From: Elusimicrobia bacterium GWD2_63_28
Lineage (GTDB): Bacteria; Elusimicrobiota; Elusimicrobia; Elusimicrobiales; UBA9959
DNA: 60,298 nucleotides
Direction: 5' to 3'
Assembly (NCBI GenBank): GCA_001799895.1
Contig: MGUI01000031.1
Span: 1 to 60,298 of the forward strand
Shown: positions 53,164 through 60,298 of the stretch, piece by piece
Layout: every line of letters starts with the position of its first letter
Numbering within the stretch: position 1 is the stretch's first letter
The notes under the pieces: model-generated
The model's input: only the letters and a program-made list of their open reading frames with translations
Database searches by the model: none
Told to the model about the DNA's origin: nothing
Program-made: the position numbers and the translations under genes

Positions 53164-54444
53164 TCAATTATCTTTCTCCCCGAGTATCTCGAGCGCGGAG
53201 CCGGCCAGGTAAAAAGAGCCGACTACCGCCGCCGTGCCGGACGCGGAAGCGGCCTTGAGCGCCGCCCGTATATCCTCCTGCACTTCCCCCTCGGCCCCGG
53301 GCCTGATGGCGGCCAGCTCGTCGGCCAGCGCGCAGGGGTCGGCCGCGCGCGGGGACTCCGGCCGCGTAAAAATAAATTTTTTAGACAACGGGGCCAGCAG
53401 TTCCAGTATGCCGCGCCGCTCCTTGTCCTGCAGCATGCCCACCACGAAAGCCGGCGCTACGGCCGCGAAAGGGGATTTTTTCCACGTGGCGGAGAAGGCC
53501 CGCGCCGCCTCCTCGTTATGCGCCCCGTCTATAATGAACACCGCGTTCCCGAACGGAGCGCCGGCCTTCAGGGCCTGGAACCTGGCGCGCCAGGCCACAG
53601 AAGCGAAACCGGCCGCCGCGTGGGCGCGGCTTATGGGCCAGCCCAGTCCTCTCATTATCTCAAGGCCTTCCCAGACCAGCGTGGCGTTGGAGACCTGCTG
53701 CTCGCCCATTATGCCGAAAGGGTACAGTTCGCCCGTCTTCTTGTGGCGCAGCACCAGGCGGCTATGCTCCCAATCCCGGTCCGCTATCTCGAAGGCCGGC
53801 GCGAAAAAATGGCACTGGGCGCCGCAGAGCGCGGCCTCTTTGGAGATCTCTCCCCGCGCCGCCGGCGGCAGGATGGGCGCCACGCAGATCCCGGCGGGCT
53901 TTATGATGCCGGCCTTCTGCGCGGCGATCTCGGCCAGCGTATTGCCCAGGTATTTCTGGTGATCGTAATCTATGGAAGTTATCACGCTGAGCTCAGGCCG
54001 GCCCAGCACGTTGGTGGTGTCGAACCTGCCGCCTATGCCCACCTCTATCACAGCCAGCTGCGTCCCGACGCGCTCAAAGTGCAGGAAAGCCATGCAGGTC
54101 AGCAGTTCGAAGAAGCTCAGGTCCGGCCCGGCGGCGAAGACCTCTTCAAAAAGGGCCGCGAATTCCCCCTCGCCGATATCGGCGCCGTTCACCCGGATGC
54201 GCTCGGTCAGGTTTACCAGGTGGGGAGAGATGAAAAGCCCGGTTTTGAGCCCCGCCATGCGCGCCGCGGCTTCGAACAGGGCGCAGGTGGAGCCCTTGCC
54301 GTTGGTGCCGGTGACGTGCACCGTCTTCAGGCGCAGGTGCGGGTTGCCGAGCCTCCCGAGGCAGGCGAGGGCCCGGCCGAGCCCGTCCTTCTTGACGAAG
54401 TCCTGCCGCGAGACCAGTATCTTTTCCGCTTCCTCGAAAGTCAT
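53164..54444 (-). CDS. folC: Folylpolyglutamate synthase/dihydrofolate synthase
   Basis: The 426-residue Mur-ligase-like enzyme has P-loop GTNGKGS at 46-52, SPHLVNLTERIRVNG, DYDHQKYLGNTLAEIAAQKAGIIKP and DGAHNEEAAR. It adds glutamate to dihydropteroate and folates. The fold resembles MurC-F, but the HLVNLTERIRVNG signature is specific to FolC. Its ATG lies 2 bases after the murA stop, indicating one operon. Confidence 0.94.
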   Translation of the reverse strand: MTFEEAEKILVSRQDFVKKDGLGRALACLGRLGNPHLRLKTVHVTGTNGKGSTCALFEAAARMAGLKTGLFISPHLVNLTERIRVNGADIGEGEFAALFEEVFAAGPDLSFFELLTCMAFLHFERVGTQLAVIEVGIGGRFDTTNVLGRPELSVITSIDYDHQKYLGNTLAEIAAQKAGIIKPAGICVAPILPPAARGEISKEAALCGAQCHFFAPAFEIADRDWEHSRLVLRHKKTGELYPFGIMGEQQVSNATLVWEGLEIMRGLGWPISRAHAAAGFASVAWRARFQALKAGAPFGNAVFIIDGAHNEEAARAFSATWKKSPFAAVAPAFVVGMLQDKERRGILELLAPLSKKFIFTRPESPRAADPCALADELAAIRPGAEGEVQEDIRAALKAASASGTAAVVGSFYLAGSALEILGEKDN

Positions 54445-54446
54445 CT

Positions 54447-55703
54447 TCAGGCTTTAACCCTCGACGCGTCCACGCCCAGGTCTTTGAGCTTATGTTCCAG
54501 TTTTTCGTAGCCGCGGTCTATGTGGTAGATGCGGCGTATGACGGTCTTCCCTTTCGCCGCCGCGGCCGCCACCACCATGGCCGCGCCCGCGCGGATATCC
54601 GAGCACATTACCGGCGCGCCCAGCAGCTGCGGTACGCCGCGCACCACGGCCTTCCTGTCCGAAACCGTTATGTCGGCGCCCATGCGGATCAGCTCCGGCG
54701 CGTGCATGAAGCGGTTCTCGAAAATATGTTCATGCACCTCGCTCACGCCGTTGGCCCGGGACATGAAGACCATCCACGGGGCCTGCAGGTCCGTCGGGAA
54801 GCCGGGGTGCGGCTTGGTGTCCACGCTGACCGGCCTGGGCCGGCCGTGCGGGGCGATCACTTCCATCGAATCCTTAAAACAGTTTATCTTCACGCCGGCC
54901 TTCTGCATGGCCTTGATCAGCGCGGTCAGGGTCTTGGGCGCGGTATTGAGCAGGCGCACCCTGCCGCCGGCGGCGGCGCAGAGCAGCATGAAAGTGCCGG
55001 TCTCTATGCGGTCCGGCATCACGTTGTGCTTAAGCCCTTTGAGCTTCGCGGCGCCGGTCACTTTTATAACGGCGGAACCGGCCCCCTCCACCCTGGCGCC
55101 CATCTTGACCAGCGCGGCGGCCAGGTCTTCGATCTCGGGCTCACGCGCGCAGTTCTCCAGCACGGTAGTCCCCTCTATCAGCGCGGCGCACATCATCAGG
55201 TTCTCGGTGGCGCCCACGCTGGGGAAGCGGAACTTCACCCTGCCAGCCTTGAGTTTTTTAGCCGAGAGAATGACGTCGCCCTTCTCGTAGGAAACGGCGG
55301 CGCCGAGCTTCTTGAAGCCCTCGAGGTGGATGTCGATGGGCCGCATGCCGATGGAGCAGCCGCCCGGCATGGAGAAGCGGGCCTTCTTGAAGCGGGCCAG
55401 CAGCGGGCCCGCGGCCAGCACCGAGGCGCGCATCTTGCGCACCAGGTCGTAAGGGGCGTGCAGCTTCAGCCCGGCGCGCTCCTCCACCACAAAATTGCCG
55501 TAGCCGTAGAAACAGTTCTTGCCCAGGTAGTTGAGCAGTTCGAAGGAGGATTTTATGTCCATCAGCTCCGGCACGTTCTTTATCTCCGACTTCTCTTTCG
55601 TCAGCAGCGTGGCGAAGAGGATGGGCAGGGCCGCGTTCTTGGAGCCGCTGATGGTGGCCTGCCCCGCCAGGGGCTTGCCGCCGCGTATGATGAAATTATC
55701 CAT
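54447..55703 (-). CDS. murA: UDP-N-acetylglucosamine 1-carboxyvinyltransferase MurA
   Basis: The 418-residue enzyme carries out the first committed step of peptidoglycan synthesis, transferring enolpyruvate from PEP to UDP-GlcNAc. It starts with RGGKPLAGQATISGSKNAALP. The active-site cysteine is retained as C116 in PGGCSIGMRPID, so fosfomycin sensitivity would be expected from this residue (family knowledge). Length is normal. It follows prmC by 2 bases and precedes folC. Confidence 0.96.
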   Translation of the reverse strand: MDNFIIRGGKPLAGQATISGSKNAALPILFATLLTKEKSEIKNVPELMDIKSSFELLNYLGKNCFYGYGNFVVEERAGLKLHAPYDLVRKMRASVLAAGPLLARFKKARFSMPGGCSIGMRPIDIHLEGFKKLGAAVSYEKGDVILSAKKLKAGRVKFRFPSVGATENLMMCAALIEGTTVLENCAREPEIEDLAAALVKMGARVEGAGSAVIKVTGAAKLKGLKHNVMPDRIETGTFMLLCAAAGGRVRLLNTAPKTLTALIKAMQKAGVKINCFKDSMEVIAPHGRPRPVSVDTKPHPGFPTDLQAPWMVFMSRANGVSEVHEHIFENRFMHAPELIRMGADITVSDRKAVVRGVPQLLGAPVMCSDIRAGAAMVVAAAAAKGKTVIRRIYHIDRGYEKLEHKLKDLGVDASRVKA

Positions 55704-55705
55704 GG

Positions 55706-56548
55706 TTATTTAATCCTCGCGAACAGGAACCGCTCGATGCCGCACAGGTCCCTGAACATTTTCTTGTCTTTCCAGGTCGCGGCCGGCATGGCCGCCAGCA
55801 GTTTGCCGGGCTGGCCGCCGCCGAGCTCGAGCAGCAGCGCGCCGCCCTTCTTGAGCTTGGCCGGGGCCTGCTGCGCCAGCATGCGGGCTATGTCCAGGCC
55901 GTCCCCGCCGCCGTCCAGCGCCACCTTGGGTTCGCTGAGCACCTCGGGCGCCAGGCCCGGGATCACCCCGGAGGGGATATAGGGCGGGTTGGAAACTATG
56001 AGGTCGAAGGGGCCGCGCACCGGGCCCAGCGTGGAGGCCCTGACGAACTTCACGCGCGCGGCCAGCCCCAGCGCCTCGGCGTTTTCGCGCGCGCAGGCTA
56101 TGGCCCGGGGAGATTTTTCGGCCGCGGTGACGCGCAGCGCCGGGAACCGCTTGCCCAGCCAGAGGGCTATGGCGCCCGAGCCGGCGCCGTAATCCAGCGC
56201 TGAGAGCGCCCCTTTCCGCCCGGCCAGGAAATCGGCGGCGTGGCCGGCCAGCTCCTCGGTTTCGGGGCGGGGCACCAGCACCCGCTCGTCCACGTTTATC
56301 CGCAGCCCGCGGAAATCCTGCCAGCCCAGTATATAGGCCAGCGGCAGGCCCTGCTCCTTGAGCAGCAGGCCCTTGTTAAATTTCTTAAGCGCGGCGGCGC
56401 CCACCGGCAGGTCGGGCTCGGCCAGCAGGCGCAGGCGCTCCACGCCCATGGCGTCGGCCAGCAGCCACTGGGCGTTCTGCCCCGGCTCTTCCACCCCGGC
56501 TTCTGTAAGGCGCCTCTCGGCGTCAGTCAGCAGTTTCCCCGCCGTCAT
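55706..56548 (-). CDS. prmC: Release-factor glutamine methyltransferase PrmC
   Basis: The 280-residue SAM-dependent enzyme has an N-terminal helical domain, the SAM motif [13 protein letters not shown] and the catalytic NPPYIPSG that binds the substrate glutamine. It methylates the GGQ glutamine of release factors. Its start overlaps the end of prfA by 26 bases, and the prfA-prmC pair is a classic arrangement. MurA follows after 2 bases. Confidence 0.95.
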   Translation of the reverse strand: MTAGKLLTDAERRLTEAGVEEPGQNAQWLLADAMGVERLRLLAEPDLPVGAAALKKFNKGLLLKEQGLPLAYILGWQDFRGLRINVDERVLVPRPETEELAGHAADFLAGRKGALSALDYGAGSGAIALWLGKRFPALRVTAAEKSPRAIACARENAEALGLAARVKFVRASTLGPVRGPFDLIVSNPPYIPSGVIPGLAPEVLSEPKVALDGGGDGLDIARMLAQQAPAKLKKGGALLLELGGGQPGKLLAAMPAATWKDKKMFRDLCGIERFLFARIK

Positions 56549-57596
56549 TTTTCCTTTCTTTCCCGATATTCAGTTTGACTTCTTCCAGGATAGCCCGGAT
56601 ATTGCCTTCCATGATCTCCGGCATATTATGCCAGGACATCTGGATGCGGTGGTCGGTAACGCGGTTCTGCGGAAAATTGTAGGTGCGGATCTTCTCGGAG
56701 CGGTCCCCCGTGCCCACCTGCGCCTTGCGCGCGCCGGCGTTCTCGCGGGCCTGGGCCTCTTCGCTCTGCTGCGCCAGCTTGGCCGCCAGCATGGCCATGG
56801 CCTTGGCCCGGTTCTTGCCCTGCGAGCGCTCCTCCTGGCAGGCCGTGATGATGCCCGAGGGGATATGCGTGATGCGCACGGCCGTCTCCACCTTGTTGAC
56901 GTTCTGGCCGCCCGCGCCGCTGGCGCGGTAGGTGTCCATCTTCAGGTCTTTGGCCTCTATCTTGATCTCGATCTCGTCCACTTCGTGCATGATGGCCACG
57001 GTGACGGTAGAGGTGTGCACGCGGCCGGAGGCCTCGGTCTGCGGCACGCGCTGCACGCGGTGCACGCCGCCCTCGTACTTCATCCAGGCGAAGACGTCGG
57101 TGCCGGAAATGTAGAGCGCGGCGTACTTTATGCCTTTGAGCCCGGTGGTGGCCAGGTCGCGCAGCTCGGCCTTCCAGCCCATGATCTGCGCGAAGCGCGT
57201 GTACATGCGCAGCAGGTCGCCGGCGAACAGGGCCGACTCGTCCCCGCCCACTCCGGCGCGGATCTCTAGGAAGATATTCTTGGAATCCGCCGGGTCCGGC
57301 GGGATGATCAGGAGCTCCAGCTTCTTGGCGAGGGCCGCCGCGTTGGCCTCCAGGGCCGGCAGCTCGGCCGCGGCCAGCTCCGCTATTTCCGGATCCGTGC
57401 TGGAACCCATCTGGCGGGTGTCCTCGGCTTCCTTCACGGCCTTCTCAAGGGCGGCGGAGGTGTCGAGTATCTGGCGGCAGGCGGAGTGGCGGCGGGAAAG
57501 TTTCTCTATCTCTTCGGGCTTGAGCCCTCCCGACGAGAGCCGCGCCTCGGTCTCGGCGAATTCCCGCTTTATAGCATCCAACTCTTTTTCAAGCAT
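56523..57596 (-). CDS. prfA: Peptide chain release factor 1
   Basis: The 357-residue factor has the [18 protein letters not shown] peptidyl-hydrolysis loop (GGQ) and an intact domain order. The codon-recognition region has an [15 protein letters not shown] stretch rather than the SPF tripeptide of RF2, consistent with RF1 (UAA/UAG). The ATG at 57596 lacks a Shine-Dalgarno sequence, and an inverted-repeat element ends only 10 bases upstream. It overlaps prmC by 26 bases. Confidence 0.94.
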   Translation of the reverse strand: MLEKELDAIKREFAETEARLSSGGLKPEEIEKLSRRHSACRQILDTSAALEKAVKEAEDTRQMGSSTDPEIAELAAAELPALEANAAALAKKLELLIIPPDPADSKNIFLEIRAGVGGDESALFAGDLLRMYTRFAQIMGWKAELRDLATTGLKGIKYAALYISGTDVFAWMKYEGGVHRVQRVPQTEASGRVHTSTVTVAIMHEVDEIEIKIEAKDLKMDTYRASGAGGQNVNKVETAVRITHIPSGIITACQEERSQGKNRAKAMAMLAAKLAQQSEEAQARENAGARKAQVGTGDRSEKIRTYNFPQNRVTDHRIQMSWHNMPEIMEGNIRAILEEVKLNIGKERKNDGGETAD

Positions 57597-57606
57597 AGGT
57601 AAGAAA

Positions 57607-57696
57607 GGGGACGCTGATGACTATATGACTATTTCGGAATTCAGGAAACCAGCAAACTGCTCCTGCGGAAATAGTCATATAGTCATCAGCGTCCCC
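57607..57696. mobile_element. 90-bp miniature inverted-repeat element (perfect 29-bp arms)
   Basis: GGGGACGCTGATGACTATAT and the following nine bases (57607-57635) are repeated as a perfect reverse complement at 57668-57696. A 32-base spacer separates the arms. No protein is encoded. The arms could fold into one long hairpin. Size, perfect arms and insertion between the rpmE terminator and the prfA start codon fit a non-autonomous element or REP-like hairpin mobilised by a transposase encoded elsewhere. Confidence 0.7.
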
Positions 57697-57701
57697 ACAT
57701 A

Positions 57702-57737
57702 TAAAAAAACGGGCGTCCCATGTTATGGAACGCCCGT
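57702..57737 (-). terminator. Rho-independent terminator after rpmE
   Basis: ACGGGCGT and ACGCCCGT-type arms (57709-57737, with ATGTTAT in the loop) are followed on the minus strand by TTTTTTTATAT. It lies 14 bases beyond the rpmE stop codon. Confidence 0.88.
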
Positions 57738-57750
57738 TTATGGCGCGGCG

Positions 57751-58119
57751 CTACTTCGTTTCGGCTTTCGGCTCCGCCTTGGGGGCGGCGGCCTTGGGGG
57801 CGGCTTTCTTCTCGTCCTTCTTGGCGGGGGCGGAAGAGAGCACCTTGCGCTTGGCGGTGTGGCGCGGCGTCACCGACTTCACGGCGACCTTCTTGGCCTT
57901 GCGCTCCACCATCTTGCCCTCGGTGGAAGCGAACTTCTTGTTGAAGCGCTCCACGCGGCCGGCGGTGTCGAGCAGCTTCTGCTTGCCGGTGTAGAAGGGA
58001 TGGCAGGCCGAGCACATCTCGACCTTAATAGAGGGTTTCACCGAACGCGTCTTGAAGGCGTTGCCGCAGACGCAGGTGACTTCGCAGAGATCGTATTTGG
58101 GGTGTATGTCGTTTTTCAT
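57751..58119 (-). CDS. rpmE: 50S ribosomal protein L31 with basic C-terminal extension
   Basis: The 122-residue protein starts with the L31 signature MKNDIHPKY and has zinc-type cysteines (CEVTCVCGN and [25 protein letters not shown]). Residues 1-68 correspond to a normal L31. The last about 50 residues are an extra Lys/Ala/Pro-rich tail ([18 protein letters not shown]). AAGGA lies 8 bases before the ATG. It is zinc-type (C+) L31. The tail may add rRNA contacts or be disordered. Confidence 0.93.
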   Translation of the reverse strand: MKNDIHPKYDLCEVTCVCGNAFKTRSVKPSIKVEMCSACHPFYTGKQKLLDTAGRVERFNKKFASTEGKMVERKAKKVAVKSVTPRHTAKRKVLSSAPAKKDEKKAAPKAAAPKAEPKAETK

Positions 58120-58167
58120 AGTCGTATCCTTGGAATGTGTCGCGAATATAAATTATAGCATATTCCG

Positions 58168-59090
58168 CTATTTCTTCCCTATCTTGGCCATCGGATTGAC
58201 CGACTTGCCCGAAGGAGTAAGTATTTCAAAGTGCAGGTGGGGCCCGGTAGAAACCCCGCTGGAACCCACTTTACCGAGCAGGGTCCTGGATTTCTGCACA
58301 GTCTCCCCGACCCGCACCGACAGGCGGGACAGGTGCCCGTACCGGGTCACCGAACCGTCCTTGTGGCGCACTTCCACCACGTTGCCGTACCCCCCCTTCC
58401 AGCCGGAAAAGGTAACCACGCCGGAGCGGGACGGGTAGACAGGGGTGCCCAGGGGCATTGGGATGTCCGTGCCCTTGTGGAATATTTTGCGCTTGTAAAC
58501 CGGGTGATACCGCATCCCGAAGCGGGAGCTGATGCGGCCGAAGCTGCGCAGCGGCATCTGGTAGGCGTCCAGGTCCAGGTAAACGGCGGGCAGGTAGACC
58601 CTGTCCCCCTTGGCGAACTTGTGATTGGCCAGCAGGGCGGAGGGCGGCAGGCCGTTCTCCTCCACTATCTCGGCCTTGAAGGCCCGCAGGTCCCTGCCCT
58701 TGCCGCAGTAGCGCGAGGCCAGGCCGTTGAGCGTCTCGCCGCCTACAGCCTCGTAAAGCAGGCCCTTGCCGTTATGCACGCGGATGTAGCCGCCGCGGCT
58801 CATGAAGATGAACTCGTTGGAGTTGGTGCTCTGCAGCGAGCGCACGTCGGTGCCGTAGTCGGCGGCTATCGTGCGCACGTTCTCGCCCTTTACCACCTTG
58901 TGGCGGGCGTGGATCAGGCGCGGGATCAGGCGGAAGGCCTCCGGCGGGGGCTCCACCGGCCCCGGCGGGGTCAGCACGGAGAAGCGCGCGTAATAGAACG
59001 GGGACACCGGCGGCAGCACGGCGGAGGAGAGCGCCGCCGTTCCCAGCAGCACCCCCAGCCCCGCGGCTATCTTCCAGCGGCCCCCGGTCA

Positions 59091-59091
<1 letters not shown>
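58168..59091 (-). CDS. LysM and M23-domain cell-wall peptidase
   Basis: The 307-residue exported protein has an N-terminal hydrophobic signal/anchor (AAGLGVLLGTAAL). LysM-like repeats follow at about 62-105 (HKVVKGENVRTIAADYG) and 115-165. An M23 (LytM-type) domain at about 185-300 keeps the zinc ligands: FHKGTDIP (H-x3-D) and GPHLHFE (H-x-H). It probably cleaves peptidoglycan cross-links in the periplasm, or activates amidases if inactive. The motif residues are all present. Its ATG overlaps the rho stop codon as TGATG, so it is translationally coupled to rho. Confidence 0.92.

Positions 59092-60298
<1,207 letters not shown>

Overview
The window looks like chromosomal DNA from a GC-rich, Gram-negative (diderm) bacterium. 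It encodes an LptD-like LPS-assembly barrel, Pal/CpoB/TolB, MurA, outer-membrane beta-barrels and type IV pilus motor ATPases. The combination of a PorV-like protein, a giant beta-propeller/FlgD-Ig surface protein, GlnRS plus GluRS and a menaquinone-type prenyltransferase is most reminiscent of Elusimicrobiota. That placement is from memory and was not verified by a search. No tRNA, rRNA, CRISPR array, complete insertion sequence or prophage was recognised.

Layout. (1) 1-4470, minus strand: a membrane protein with a GYF domain, then pilB and the 5' part of pilT (runs off the left edge). (2) 4748-16289, minus strand: housekeeping genes in two blocks. The first is nusB, ligA, a thioredoxin/TPR protein and a strongly degenerate purH-like gene. 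The second is glnS, nadK, recN and gltX, closed by a good terminator. A 197-bp multi-stem element lies between the blocks (10490-10686). (3) 16425-19242, plus strand: a slipin/stomatin gene, then hemW and two small unknown membrane proteins. (4) 19306-40202, minus strand: a four-gene surface operon. It encodes a secreted FecR-domain protein, an outer-membrane barrel, a 5,700-residue multi-propeller protein ending in a FlgD-like Ig domain, and a PorV/PorQ-like barrel. A textbook sigma-70 promoter drives it, with a tandem 16-bp repeat just upstream. (5) 40372-43173: a divergent cation-efflux gene, and a polyprenyl diphosphate synthase with a MenA-like prenyltransferase. (6) 43183-43530: a composite of structured inverted repeats. 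(7) 43667-46270, plus strand: pal-cpoB-tolB. (8) 46340-48352, minus strand: a sugar-nucleotide epimerase, thymidine kinase and a stand-alone transposase N-terminal domain. (9) 48540-50054, plus strand: a nitronate-monooxygenase-like flavoprotein. (10) 50100-60298, minus strand: rho (cut by the right edge), a LysM/M23 peptidase, rpmE, a perfect 29-bp inverted-repeat mini-element, prfA, prmC, murA, folC, a ROK kinase and lptD.

The most interesting unit is region 4. A PorV-like protein and an FlgD/CTD-like C-terminal domain are the hallmarks of type IX-like export. Here they sit in one operon with a FecR protein, a barrel and a giant protein built from two sets of three repeated modules. The second theme is a set of small structured repeats (4610, 10490, 43183, 43409, 57607) in the intergenic gaps. 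The third is a PurH homologue that has lost signature residues in both catalytic domains.
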